From Margaritifera margaritifera (Eukaryota > Mollusca > Bivalvia > Unionida > Margaritiferidae), in contig JAQPZY010001415.1 of assembly GCA_029931535.1 (NCBI GenBank), forward strand, positions 2,074,501 through 2,138,500: 64,000 nucleotides of DNA. Reading direction: 5' to 3'. The stretch's first letter is position 1. Each line of letters begins with the position of its first letter. The notes beneath the pieces were generated by a model. That model made no database searches and was not told the origin of the DNA. It saw nothing but the letters and a program-made list of their open reading frames with translations. Shown here in pieces: positions 35,504-47,024 of this stretch. Made by a program: the position numbers and the translations under genes.

Positions 35504-35575
35504 TTAATAATAATGACTTTATTTAAAGAGGGTGACACAATTAGTTGCATGGAACTAATCCACCTTGTGGCCCTC
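35461..35575 (-). mobile_element. 3' tail of a non-LTR retroposon with (AAT)n
   Basis: On the minus strand GGTGACACCCTCTT-like text, TTTAAATAAAG and then (ATT)n (35471-35513) form a typical non-LTR 3' end with a trinucleotide tail. The upstream part cannot be classified. Confidence 0.4.
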
Positions 35576-35905
35576 TATTATATGAAAACATCGATGTACA
35601 TAATTATTTAATGAACTGGAAAATGTGTAATTTTCAGTTTCAGATTAGCTGTTGCTTCAATGTTAGTATCATCTTCCATACTTCACTAGTTCTCTGTCAA
35701 AATATTTATACAAATTATATTTTCTTTCAAAAAACCATGCACTATAGAACAACACCCAACAACAGTTTTTTATGCCACTCATCTGTTTTAAAAATTATTT
35801 ATTGTTTGATATCTAGAAGACTTACTACATCGAAAATATGTGACACCTAAGTGATAGCTATTTCTGGTCAAATCATATTGTAGTTTTATTTCATCAAGTC
35901 CTCAA

Positions 35906-36100
35906 ACATGTGTGGAACATGACAATAAAGGGTAGATAATATTGCTAGTGCTACACATGTGTGGAACATGACAATAAAGGGTAGATAATATTGCTAGTGC
36001 TACACATGTGTGGAACATGACAATAAAGGGTAGATAATTTGCTAGTGCTACACACATGTGTGGAACATGACAATAAAAGGGTAGATAATATTGCTAGTGC
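35906..36100. repeat. Minisatellite, 49 bp unit, 4 copies
   Basis: ACATGTGTGGAACATGACAA then TAAAGGGTAGATAATATTGC, with 1-3 base indels between copies. Confidence 0.93.
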
Positions 36101-36993
36101 CTTTATTCTTTTTAATTAGGACCTAATAGGCTATACACATTTTGTTCTAAAGGTCTGATCTGAGCTGGCACACCCGCCACAATGTTAAACAGCACATGCG
36201 GTGGTGTGAGGGCTTATTATTGTAATGTCTCTCTAAACTTAAGTATGGAAGTATAGACCCTGTGGCAAGTGTTCAGTTATAGAATTTTGACAAGTCCAGT
36301 AGATAAGCTTTCTCACCTCTCATGTCATTGGCTTTGTGGCTTTTGAGTATTTAATCAGTTGAGAAAACATATGATTATTATGGTCAACTTATGTCCAATG
36401 TCTGACATATCGAGTTTGCCAACAGTCATTTGAGCTCATTTGTCGGTCATGTCTGGCCAATATGGCAAATGTAGGATTTCTGATGTATGTGTATATATGC
36501 ATATGTGTGTAGATAGATTGCTCCTGGGTGGTTTTTTGTCTGCTGTATTCTGTAAACCTGGAAGTCCTATTAACAGCCAGGTTTTGCTGAAAAGTAAAAT
36601 CTCACAAATTTATCCAGTGACCAAACATTACACAAGGCAAAAAGCACTGAAAGAATGGCTATAATCATTGAATTAAGCTACAAAACAACAGGACTCAAAA
36701 AATGTAATATGTCTACTCATATTTATGAGTCATGGCTGAGGAAGGGCAAGTCACTTTTTCCAGATGCTAATCCAATTGGACCAGTGTCATTTTAAACAGA
36801 TTATGTATCATGTACAGTGTAAAATGAGTCACATTGATGCAGAATTAACAAGTCATATGCCATGCAGGACAAGTAGCCAACTAAAAATTGTTGAACCCTG
36901 AATGATATTTCTACATAAGAAAATGTTATAATGATCCCTCAATATAAAGCCCCTCAACATAACACTATCATTTTTTGTCATGCAGATATGATT
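36101..36993. other. No recognisable feature
   Basis: AT-rich sequence with short meaningless frames. Confidence 0.45.
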
Positions 36994-37008
36994 GGGGGGG
37001 GGGGGGGG
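36994..37008. repeat. Poly-G tract, 15 bases
   Basis: Uninterrupted G run just before the 3' end of the first SINE (minus strand). Confidence 0.95.
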
Positions 37009-37012
37009 CGCG

Positions 37013-37206
37013 GTTTAAACGGCACTTTTAACACATTATTGGCTATACCATGCCATGGAAATGGGAGCTAAGATATCTTTCCCAAGGACACACTGAAGCA
37101 TCCAACCTGTTTGGCCTGCATCCAACCTGTTTGGCCTGGGAGGGTATCGAACCTGCGACACTTTGATTACAAGTCCAACACTCTACCAACTGAGCTACCA
37201 CAGCTC
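37013..37206 (-). mobile_element. tRNA-derived SINE, copy 1 (with 3' body)
   Basis: On the minus strand a head with A-box GTGGTAGCTCAGTTGGTAGA, loop ACTTGTAATC (anticodon position TGT) and B-box GGTTCGATACC is followed by a body ending in GGCATGGTATAGCCAATAAT. The body contains a tandem pair of AGGCCAAACAGGTTGGATGC. It shares body and head with the copy at 37775. Open-frame text GAVVAQLVE is a known by-product of translating such tRNA heads. It is not a functional tRNA, since no acceptor stem closes. Confidence 0.85.
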
Positions 37207-37207
37207 C

Positions 37208-37563
37208 ATTGTTGTATATGATGGTGGATCCCATTAATTTGGTTATATCTTTGTTCTATTATTGTATAAGATGGTGGATCCCATTAATTTGGTTATATCT
37301 TTGTTCTATTATTGTATATGATGGTGGATCCCATTAATTTGGTTATATCTTTGTTCTATTGTTGTATATGATGATGTATCCCATTAATTTGGTTATATCT
37401 TTGTTCTATTATTGTATATGGTGGTGGATCCCATTAATTTGGTTATATCTTTGTTCTATTGTTGTATATGATGGTGGATCCCATTAATTTGATTATATCT
37501 TTGTTCTATTATTGTATATGATGGTGGATCCCATTAATTTGGTTATATCTTTGTTCTATTGTT
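37208..37563. repeat. Minisatellite, 50 bp unit, 7 copies
   Basis: ATGGTGGATCCCATTAATTT starts at 37221 and recurs every 50 bp to 37521. The array touches the 5' end of the SINE at 37206. Confidence 0.95.
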
Positions 37564-37774
37564 GCTTCTTAATTTGTTTTGGTTTCATTTCCTTGTTAAG
37601 AACTAAAATAATGTGGTTTCACATTACTAAATACCTTTATGTACTATGATAACACAACCTTGATATAACAGCAGCCTCAGTTATTGATGGCCTCACTTCA
37701 AATGTGGGTCACCTTTGTAGCTGTCATAAACATGCAGTGTTATAAAGAGTAAGTACTATGCTTCAGGCTCTCGA

Positions 37775-37975
37775 GACAGTTTATTTATTTTGTTAGTTTT
37801 AACGACCCTTTAAGATATTGTTGGCTATATCATACTGATGAAATGGGAGCTAAGAGCCTTTCCCATGGACTCGCCTAGGCAGCCGACCTGAGTTGGTCTG
37901 GGTGGGTATCAAAGTCAGGACCTTGGGATTACGAGTCTGATGCATTACCAACTGAGCTACTGCGGTTTCCTGCTC
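37775..37975 (-). mobile_element. tRNA-derived SINE, copy 2
   Basis: On the minus strand the head is CAGTAGCTCAGTTGGTAATG, with loop GACTCGTAATC (anticodon position CGT), then a degraded B-box (TTTGATACC). The body has GGAAAGGCTCTTAGCTCCCA and GATATAGCCAACAATATC. The 3' tail has GGGTCGTTAAAAC then AACAAAATAAATAAAC, an A-rich tail. It is the same family as 37013-37206, about 570 bp away and in the same orientation. Confidence 0.85.
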
Positions 37976-38111
37976 TTGAGACTGATATTACTTGGTGTTG
38001 AAAAGGAAGTATATTATTATCCATAAAATACAGTTGTTCATTTTGGCCAAATCAAATTAATTTGGAATTGTTTACAAAATCAAAAGAATAAATTATGATA
38101 TGAGCAAGTGA

Positions 38112-38134
38112 TTTTTTTTTTTTTTTTTTTTTTT
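38112..38134. repeat. Poly-T tract, about 23 bases
   Basis: Uninterrupted T run in AT-rich sequence. Confidence 0.95.
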
Positions 38135-38493
38135 AAATTAATATAAATTTTCAAAGGCAAATGATAGGCTCTTGTACCAGTGAGAGTATTTTGGAAGTTG
38201 GCAGTTCTCCTTCTATATGTTCGATGCAAATGCCATTAGGGTCTCGGTTTGAATTTTATTTTCCTTGTCAAGCATATTTAAGGAGCAGGATTCCTCTCAT
38301 GTGATAAATAAAAAGCAGGATTTAATTTTAACTTGTTTTTTCATGCCTTACTTATTTTTAGAGTGCAATTCCCAAAGAACAACAAATTGATATGGTGTGA
38401 CCTAAACATTAAATTTCTATTTATACAGATTGAGTAGAGAAGCAAAATGCATTTTATATTAGTACCATATTAGGTTGTCTGTTCATTAAGCTT

Positions 38494-38680
38494 TACCGTA
38501 TATACTCACTTATAAGTTGGGTCTAACTGCAACCAACATAGACCCTGATTTGCCATCACATAATACGCTGGGATATCAGGGTCTGTGTTGTTTATTCTAC
38601 TGATTACTCCTAACAAACTACATTGACCATTATGCAATGGCAGATCTGGGTCAAGCAGTTTATAGTGAGACTCAATTTGT
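38494..38680. mobile_element. Double-hairpin MITE, copy 6 (opposite orientation)
   Basis: The left end CCGTATATACTCACTTATAA leads into the CATAGACCCTGATTTGCC hairpin (closing at ATATCAGGGTCTGTGTTG), and then the ATTGACC...GGCAGATCTGGGTC hairpin. The order of the two hairpins is reversed relative to 18995 and 20617, so this copy is inserted in the opposite direction. The right end is eroded. Confidence 0.75.
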
Positions 38681-38886
38681 AATTAGGTGTCACAGTACTT
38701 AAGAAGTAATCCTCATCTCTTAGTATTGAGCTTTCCAAGCAAATAGAAATATTTTAAATTAGGTGTCACAGTACTTAAGAAGTAATACTCATCTCTTAGT
38801 ATTGAGCTTTCCAAGCAGTACTTAAGAAGTAATCCTCATCTCTTAGTATTGAGCTTTCCAAGCAAATAGAAATATTTTAAATTAGG
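38681..38886. repeat. Tandem duplication, about 76 bp unit, about 2.7 copies
   Basis: AGTACTTAAGAAGTAATCCT, then CATCTCTTAGTATTGAGC, three times; the middle copy is truncated after TTTCCAAGCA. Confidence 0.9.
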
Positions 38887-39447
38887 CAACTGTTATCTCA
38901 TAGGGCTTTCTTGCTTGAAAGCAATATCTTCCTCTATCTGTATCAGTGAAAGGTTTTAGCATGGCTTTATGAACCAGTTTGTTTTGGCAACAATATCACA
39001 GTGCTGTTTAGTGTAAACATTTACTAGCCTGGAACTTTTCAGTGATTGTACAGTTTTATATACAGAGGATTATTGTAAACAACAAATTCTAGGAAAACTT
39101 TTAATATACCATACCTATCAAAGAGATAGTTGAGTATAGTAACTTTTAGAAAGTTTATCATCCCCATATCTTGACACACACAATACAATCTGAGAATTTA
39201 AGATAATTATGCCATTTCATAAATTAACTAGCACCTGAAATCGGACAAAAATTAAAAAAAGATTTATTGACTGGTCTAACTTGTTTTTATTACACGTATG
39301 TATCATATTGTGACATCACTGGGTATACACACCACTAACAGGATCTGTTCTAGGTTATACCATGGGATTCACATTAATTTCTAAAAAATGTACTGAAATA
39401 TTATGGAAATATTTCAAGATCACACATTATATTTGCTGGCCCAACTT
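38887..39447. other. No recognisable feature
   Basis: AT-rich sequence. Confidence 0.45.
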
Positions 39448-41091
39448 TTATTAGCTCTACAGGTCATAGACCAGAAGAGTTTATGGGGTGGTCTGTCATC
39501 CATTGTCCATCTGTTAGCACAAGTTTGTTATCGCTACTCCTCCTAAACTACTTGGAGAATTGCCATGAAACTTTATACACACATTCATCCCATGGTCTAG
39601 TAGGTCCTAAATGAAAATGGTGCTGCTAGGACAGCCAATATCACCACAATAGCAGCCATCTTGAAAATCTTGTTATCACTAGTCCTTCTCTATGGATGGT
39701 CATATCAACATGAGGTTTTCACTAAAAGACTTCTTATAATGTCTAGCTGGTCCTAAATGAAAATGGTTGCTGAACTGGCATCCAATATGGCCACCACAGA
39801 AGCTATCTTCAAAATTTTTTTATCGCTACTTCTACTGTACGGAAAGGCATGTTGCCATGGGGTTTCACCAGAAGACTTCTTATGATGTCTAGTTGGGACT
39901 AAATGAAAATAGTACCAATCTGATGTTTAATATGGCTGCCACCGTGGCCATCTTGAAAATCTTGTTATTGCTACTCATCCTGAATGGTCATATCAACATG
40001 TGGTTTTCACTGGAAGACTTCTTATGATATCTAGTTGGTTATAAATGAAAATGGTGCCGATCTAACATCCTATATGGCCACCACAGCAGCCATCTTTAAA
40101 ATCTTGTTATCACTACTCCTCCTGAATGGAAAGTTCATATTGCCATAGGGTTTTCACCACAAGACTTCTTATGATGTCTAGCTGGTACTAAATAAAAATG
40201 GTGCCAATCTGATGTATAATATGGCCACCACAGCAGTCAACTTTAAAATCTTGTTATCACTAGTCCTCCTGAATGGATGGTCATATCAACATGGGGTTTT
40301 CACTAAAAGACTTATGATGTCACGTTGGTCCTAAATGAAAAGGGTGCCACTTACACACCCAATATAGCCACTGCAGCAGCCATCTTGAAAATCTTATCGC
40401 TTTTCCTCCTGAATGGATGGTTGTATCATGATGGGGTTTTTACTGAATTACTTCTTATGATGTCTACTTGGTCCTAAATAAAAATGGTGGTGCACAGACA
40501 TCCAGTATGGCTGCCACAGTGGTCATCTTGAAAATCTTGTTATCACATGCACCTGAATAAATTGTCATGTTAGCATTGAGTTTTCGCTAAAAACTTCTAA
40601 TGATGTCTAGTAGGTCGTAAATGAAAATGGTGCCTATCTGACTTCCAATACGACCACCACAATGGCTGTCTTGAAAATCTGGTTATAGCTACATCTCCTA
40701 GATTGCTGTTCATACAATATTATGCTTTCACCAAAAGACTTCTTATAATGTCTAATTGGTCCTAAATGGAAATTGTGCCAATCTGATATCCAGTATGGCC
40801 ATCATGGTAGCCATCTTGAAAATCTTGTTATTGTTACTTCTCAAAAACGGAAAGTCAAATCAACTTGGGGTTTCAACCAGGAGACTTCTTATAATGTCTT
40901 GTTGGTCCTAAATAAAAATGGTGCAAATCTAACATCCACAGCAGCTAATTTAAAAATCTTGTTATTGCTGAAGAATATCAGAGATGGTTTCAACACTCAG
41001 TAGTTAAAAGGAAGAAATGGTCTTATCTTGAATTCCTGGAAGTTCTTTTTGGCCAGTAGAGCATCAGTCCCTTCAAGGGACTCTTGTTTTT
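39448..41091 (+). mobile_element. Pearl-like element, family A: nearly complete copy, about 10 core units
   Basis: The left palindromic end (TAGCTCTACAGGTCATAGAC, CAGAAGAGTTTATGG) is followed by a left flank (GGTCTGTCATCCATTG, CTACTCCTCCTAAACTACTT). About ten degenerate core units of about 145 bp come next (GCCATCTTGAAAATCTTGTT, ATGGTCATATCAACATGGGG, CTTATGATGTCTAGTTGGTC, AATATGGCCACCACAGC). The right flank (TTTTTGGCCAGTAGAGCATC) ends in the hairpin AGTCCCTTCAAGGGACT at 41066-41082 followed by CTTGTTTTT. The architecture of left flank, tandem core and right hairpin is that of bivalve pearl elements, regarded as Helitron/Helentron-related non-autonomous transposons. No coding capacity; mobilisation would need enzymes from elsewhere. 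Confidence 0.8.
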
Positions 41092-41216
41092 TCATCAGAT
41101 CACCCCTGTATTTAGAACATTATCGTCTTTTTTTTTTCTTCAAACTGGACTGGTGAATTTCTCCCCATAATTTTCATTTCCAGAACCACAATATACCCTA
41201 CCCTAGTGGTTTGGTG

Positions 41217-41218
<2 letters not shown>

Positions 41219-41314
<96 letters not shown>

Positions 41315-41338
41315 CACACACACACACACACACACATA
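41219..41338. repeat. (TA)46 followed by (CA)12 compound microsatellite
   Basis: TA repeats run from 41219 to 41310, then CATACACACA-type CA repeats to 41336. The TA length is a likely site of assembly or replication error. Confidence 0.95.
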
Positions 41339-42816
41339 CAGTGAAACCTCTCAAAACCAAAAACCCTTGGGACGAAATTTAATTTTCAGTTTTGAGAGGT
41401 TTTCAGTTTACTGAGGGTTTTCCAGATGTGAGAAAAATATGTCTTTTATAAGTGCTTATGTGATGAGAGAGAGAGAATGTAATTAGAGAACATTTGTGTA
41501 TGTGTGTCTGTAAGAGTGAAATAAATTAAGAAATCTGGTTTTTTTTAATTTAATGAAAAATTTGCTGAACAACATATGTTCCTTCTGAAAATCACATCCA
41601 GTCACGTAAATAAATACAGTTGTTCCACCTAGAAATACAGTCATTGTCTCAATAAACATTTAAGGAACGAAATACTTTTATAACTTTACTACAAGTCCAT
41701 TAAAATTACAAATGATAATCCATAATATTTATATACTCTATATAATTCATAATGTTCATAAGCCAGTTTTATCCCCTAGTTTCTTCAACTTTCGTTTTTG
41801 GCACAGACTCATACTCTCTTGTCAGACTTACGTTATCCTGTAACGATAGTTCAATCCTAAGATGCTTAACCGGTTGTTCTGACATCTTGACATGCAAGTG
41901 AAGACAAATGATAGTCATGGCTACTTAAATGCACGTTTGTAATGATTTTTCACCTTTTAAAAGTCAGTCGAGTGAATCCAACGTTTGTAATGATTTTTCA
42001 CCTTTTAAAAGTCAGTCGAATGAATCCAACGTTTGTAATGATTTTTCACCTTTAAAGGTCAGTCGAGTGAATCCAACGTTTGTAATGATTTTTCACCTTT
42101 TATAAGTCAGTCGAGTGAATCCAACGTTTGTAATGATTTTTCACCTTTTAAAAGTCAGTCGAGTGAATCCAACGTTTGTAATGATTTTTCACCTTTTAAA
42201 AGTCAGTCGAGTGAATCCAACGTTTGTAATGATTTTTCACCATTTAAAAGTCAGTCGAGTGAATCCAACTTTCTCCATAAGCATGGCTGCTTCAAAAGCA
42301 TGGCTGCATGCCTGGGTAATAAAGCCAGAGAATTTAATTAAAAAAAACCAAAAAACATTCTGTTGATCATTTATACCAGCTAACAACATCAATCACAATT
42401 AGATAATAAGCGGATAAACATAATCATTCTTAAATGGTTCTATATTTATGGTGCCAAGACTTCAGATTAGTCTGTTGTCGACCCTACTTTATGTTGGCAT
42501 GCATGTCAAGTAATGTTTTAACCTCAGGACATTTTCTTACCGATATGCCTACAACAGTGTTTGCTAACCATAAATAATCTGTTCCAGCTAAAATACATTT
42601 CCAAGTTTGAAGTGAGTTTTATTTTTATGGGGATTATATTTAGTGTAAAATTGAAATTTGGGATCAAAGTTTGGTTCCGTTTTTGGAGTTTAGGGGTTTT
42701 GGTTTACTGGAAAAAAATGATGATATTAAGGAAAGGAAAATTTGGGACCTCAAACAAATTTCAATCTTGAGGGGATTTCAGTCAACTCTGAGGGTTTGGT
42801 TTTGAGGGGTATTACT
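41339..42816. mobile_element. Pogo/Tigger-like non-autonomous element with internal array
   Basis: The left end CAGTGAAACCTCTCAAAACC is preceded by TA at the edge of the TA/CA microsatellite. The right end, read inverted, is CCCCTCAAAACCAAACCC. Subterminal text GGGAC...TTTTGAGAGGTTTTCAGTTTACTGAGGG (left) is echoed near 42748-42810 (GAGGGGATTTCAGTCAACTC). No transposase. A 48-bp minisatellite occupies 41934-42269 and a 69-bp array begins right after the right end. The CAGT start and TA target fit the pogo group. Confidence 0.5.
41934..42269. repeat. Minisatellite, 48 bp unit, 7 copies
   Basis: CGTTTGTAATGATTTTTCAC then TTTTAAAAGTCAGTCGAGTG, 48 bp. One copy lacks 2 bp of the A/T run. It lies inside the pogo-like element. 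Confidence 0.94.
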
Positions 42817-42818
42817 AG

Positions 42819-43475
42819 CTTTGTTGTTAAGACCAGTCATGTATCAAGGATGGCCCACTCTGTGGTCTGTGTGCTGTATATAACTGACTTTGTTGTGAAG
42901 ACCAGTCATGCATCAAGGATGGCCCACTCTGTGGTCTGTGTGCTGTATATGACTGACTTTGTTGTGAAGACCAGTCATGCATCAAGGATGGCCCACTCTG
43001 TGGTCTGTGTGCTGTATATAACTGACTTTGTTGTGAAGACCAGTCATGCATCAAGGATGGCCCACTCTGTGGTCTGTGTGCTGTATATGACTGACTTTGT
43101 TGTGAAGACGAGTCATGCATCAAGGATGGCCCACTCTGTGGTCTGTGTGCTGTATATGACTGACTTTGTTGTGAAGACCAGTCATGCATCAAGGATGGCC
43201 CACTCTGTGGTCTGTGTGCTGTATATGACTGACTTTGTTGTGAAGACCAGTCATGTATCAAGGATGGCCCACTCTGTGGTCTGTGTGCTGTATATAACTG
43301 ACTTTGTTGTGAAGACCAGTCATGCATCAAGGATGGCCCACTCTGTGGTCTGTGTGCTGTATATAACTGACTTTGTTGTGAAGACCAGTCATGCATCAAG
43401 GATGGCCCACTCTGTGGTCTGTGTGCTGTATATAACTGACTTTGTTGTGAAGACCAGTCATGCATCAAGGATGGC
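42819..43475. repeat. Minisatellite, 69 bp unit, about 9.5 copies
   Basis: Units contain GACCAGTCATGCATCAAGGA, CCCACTCTGTGGTCTGTGTG and CTGTATATAACTGACTTTG. Copies are nearly identical; the main variants are CATGCATC/CATGTATC and ATAACT/ATGACT. Both strands are open for more than 200 codons because 69 is a multiple of 3. Variation does not favour silent sites, so coding is not supported. Confidence 0.95.
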
Positions 43476-43591
43476 CTAATCTAGGCGCACAATTCACAAT
43501 CAGAGTGCTGTTGTTGATCAACATCCTTAAAAAAAAATCTTGTTAACAGAGAGGTATTTTTGGTTGGGAATCATAATTAAAAGGTCAGATA

Positions 43592-45429
43592 TGCAATGCC
43601 ACTTGTGTTTCTTTGTGTGCCATGTTTTTGATTATTGAAAAGGGCATGTCACTTGTGTTTCTTTGTGTGTTGTGTGTTTGATTATTGAAAGGGCATGTCA
43701 CTTGTGTTTCTTTGTGTGTTGTGTGTTTGATTATTGAAAAGGGCATGTCACTTGTGTTTCTTTGTGTACTGTGTGTTTGATTATTGAAAAGGGCATGTCA
43801 CTTGTGTTTCTTTGTGTGCTGTGTGTTTGATTATTGAAAGGGCATGCCACTTGTGTTTCTTTGTGTGCTGTGTGTTTGATTATTGAAAGGGCATGTCACT
43901 TGTGTTTCTTTGTGTGCTGTGTGTTTGATTATTGAAAGGGCATGTCACTTGTGTTTCTTTGTGTGTTGTGTGTTTGATTATTGAAAAGGGCATGCCACTT
44001 GTGTTTCTTTGTGTGTTGTGTGTTTGATTATTGAAAAGGACATGCCACATGGGTTTCTTTGTGTACTGTGTGTTTGATTATTGAAAAGGGCATACCACTT
44101 ATGTTTCTTTGTGTGTTGTGTGTTTGATTATTGAAAAGTGCATGCCTCTTGGGTTTCTTTGTGTGCTGTGTGTTTGATTATTGAAAAGGACATGCCACAT
44201 GGGTTTCTTTGTGTGCTGTGTGTTTGATTATTGAAAAGGACATGCCACTTGTGTTTCTTTGTGTGTTGTGTGTTTGATTATTGAAAAGGGCATGCCTCTT
44301 GGGTTTCTTTGTGTGCTGTGTGTTTGATTATTGAAAAGTGCATGCCACTTGGGTTTCTTTGTGTGCTGTGTGTTTGATTATTGAAAAGGGCATGCCTCTT
44401 GGGTTTCTTTGTGTGCTGTGTGTTTGATTATTGAAAAGGACATGCCACATGGGTTTCTTTGTGGGCTGTGTTAGATTATTGAAAAGGGCATGCCACTTGG
44501 GTTTCTTTGTGTGCTGTGTTAGATTATTGAAAGGGGCATGCCACATGGGTTTCTTTGTTTGCTGTGTGTTAGATTATTGAAAGGGGCATGCCACTTGTGT
44601 TTTTCTGTTTGCTGTGTGTTAGATTATTGAAAAGGGCATGTCACTTGTGTTTCTTTGTGTGCTGTGTGTTTGATTATTGAAAGGGCATGTCACTTGTGTT
44701 TCTTTGTGTGCTGTTTGTTTGATTATTGAAAAGGGCATGCCACTTGTGTTTCTTTGTGTGCTGTGTGTTTGATTATTGAAAAGGACATGCCACATGGGTT
44801 TCTTTGTGTGTTGTGTGTTAGATTATTGAAATTGCATGTCACTTGTGTTTCTTTGTGTGCTGTGTGTTTGATTATTGAAATTGCATGTCACTTGTGTTTC
44901 TTTGTGTGCTGTGTGTTTGATTATTGAAAAGGACATGTCACTTGTGTTTCTTTGTGTGCTGTGTGTTTGATTATTGAAAGGGCATGTCACTTGTGTTTCT
45001 TTGTGTGCTGTGTGTTTGATTATTGAAAGGGCATGCCACTTGTGTTTCTTTGTGTGCTGTGTGTTTGATTATTGAAAAGGGCATGCCACTTGTGTTTCTT
45101 TGTGTGCTGTGTGTTTGATTATTGAAAAGTGCATGCCACTTGTGTTTCTTTGTGTGCTGTGTGTTTGATTATTGAAAAGGACATGTCACTTGTGTTTCTT
45201 TGTGTGCTGTGTGTTTGATTATTGAAAGGGCATGTCACTTGTGTTTCTTTGTGTGCTGTGTGTTTGATTATTGAAAGGGCATGCCACTTGTGTTTCTTTG
45301 TGTGCTGTGTGTTTGATTATTGAAAAGGGCATGCCACTTGTGTTTCTTTGTGTGTTGTGTGTTTGATTATTGAAAGGGCATGCCACTTGGGTTTCTTTGT
45401 GTGCTGTGTGTTTGATTATTGAAAAGGGC
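43592..45429. repeat. Minisatellite, 49-50 bp unit, about 37 copies
   Basis: The unit contains GTGTTTCTTTGTGTGCTGTG, TTTGATTATTGAAAAGGGCA and TGCCACTT. Variants (GGGTTTC, GGACATG, GTGTGTTG, A-run of 3 or 4) appear in runs, suggesting multi-unit duplications. It is the second largest array in the window. Confidence 0.95.
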
Positions 45430-45557
45430 GTTGATATTGAGCCATTAGTTTATGATAACCATATTAGCTAGTCAGTTGTACCAAATTAATATTAATCATT
45501 TGGACCAAACATTGTCAGATTCTTGATTTATTGGACTGGCTCCAAATGCAGATTTGT

Positions 45558-45622
45558 AATATGTGTTCCTAGGAGTGTTGCATACAATATGTGTTCCTAG
45601 GAGTGTTGCGTACAATATGTGT
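45558..45622. repeat. Short tandem duplication, 28-29 bp unit
   Basis: AATATGTGTTCCTAGGAGTG followed by TTGC, two full copies and the start of a third. Confidence 0.85.
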
Positions 45623-45863
45623 ATATGATGCATAGAGTAGATTATTTATACTGTAGCAGAGTAAAATATTTTTCTTGTCAAGTTATGCATAATGCAAAAA
45701 AGAGTGTATATAAAGAACACATATATGAAACTTTTGGATTCCAATTATGCAAATTAAATTTTCATAGATGTAGCAATATATATGTGTTACAGTCAATGAG
45801 TTTATTGCATTGAGTATCAATTTTTATGGATTTGAACAAAACAAAAACTGGATTATACATTCA

Positions 45864-45992
45864 ATCCTGGATTGGGAAGGTTGTTCTGTTGTCTTTGCAT
45901 ATTGATATCCAGGATTGGGAAGGTTGTCCTGCTGTCTTTACAGATTGATATCCTGCATTGCGAAGGTTGTCCGGTCGTATTTACAGATTGAT
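45864..45992. repeat. Minisatellite, 43 bp unit, 3 copies
   Basis: ATTGGGAAGGTTGTTCTGTT, then GTCTTTGCATATTGATATCC, progressively diverged over three copies. Confidence 0.85.
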
Positions 45993-46258
45993 CATTGTTA
46001 AGTGGATTCTTAATTTTGAGGTTTTAACAACTTTAAAATCAGTAAAAATTGTTCCCAATGAAAAATAGTGAATTCTTAGAATCTCATGTTAGAACCTCAT
46101 TGGATTCCAAAAATGACTGATTCATGTAGATGGCAAATTATGTTCATTGGCAGGATAATTCATGCAATTTCCTGACCTGCCAGGTAAAATCTTCAACTAG
46201 AGAATATCTAAATAATATTAGTCCATCAAATTAAATTTACATGAATCATATTGTTTAT

Positions 46259-46374
46259 GAAAGGATCACATATTACAGCATTATATGATAACTCATACCA
46301 GAGTAGATACACCCTTGAAAGGATCACATATTACAGCATTATATGATAACTCATACCAGAGTACATACACCCTT
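46259..46374. repeat. Tandem duplication, 58 bp unit, 2 copies
   Basis: AAAGGATCACATATTACAGC to CATACACCCTTG, duplicated with one substitution (GTAGATAC/GTACATAC). Confidence 0.92.
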
Positions 46375-46448
46375 GTTCAAATGGGTCACTTGAGGTGTTT
46401 TAATGGCATCAGCTGTTTCTTCACCAGAACAATCCAAGGCCATTTATA

Positions 46449-46472
46449 CCCCACCCCACCCCCACCCACCCC
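46449..46472 (-). other. Potential G-quadruplex (C-rich on plus strand)
   Basis: On the minus strand five G-runs of 3-5 bases are separated by single T bases (GGGGTGGGTGGGGG and onward). This fits the usual four-run G-quadruplex pattern with one-base loops. Confidence 0.6.
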
Positions 46473-46861
46473 AAAAAAGTGAAAATCAGTACATGCTTCC
46501 CATATGCTCTTTTATGTTAAATTTCCCTTGCAGTTTGATCTTGTTTGAAAATCTGGTTGACCAGCAGATTTTTCTGGTTACCCCATAAAGTACTTTGACC
46601 ACAAGATTGCGATAATCAAAATTATTTCACAGCTTTTGATATATATTGATGGTAAGGTGTATGATTTAAAACAAAACCTTTGTATTCTTTAAGAATTTGA
46701 ACAATCAATGCTTTTCTCTTTTCTCTTATTTGTATTGCTTTTATGCCTGTATGTGTAACTGTGTCTATGTACATGCATGTGTCAGTGTATATGTGTGTCT
46801 GTGTACATGCATGTCTGTATATGTGTGTGATTGCACAAGTCTTTGTCAGAAAAGAAAACTT

Positions 46862-47024
46862 CAAGGATAAATCTCCATAGAAACAATTAAGTATAAATCT
46901 CCATAGAAACAATTAAGTATAAATCTACATAGAAACAATTAAGTATAAATCTCCATAGAAACAATTAAGTATAAATCTCCATAGAAACAATTAAGTATAA
47001 TCTCCACAGAAACAATTAAGGTTT
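46862..47024. repeat. Minisatellite, 29 bp unit, about 5.5 copies
   Basis: AAATCTCCATAGAAACAATT then AAGTAT, almost identical copies. Confidence 0.93.

Noticed and set aside
37013..37206. Functional tRNA gene on the minus strand
   Set aside because: A- and B-boxes are present but no acceptor stem closes and a SINE body follows; a second copy lies at 37775.
41112..41414. Open frames with long IYIYIY runs
   Set aside because: Translation of the TA/CA microsatellite.
42742..43479. 245-codon plus and 213-codon minus open frames
   Set aside because: Produced by the 69-bp unit; variants are not biased to silent positions.
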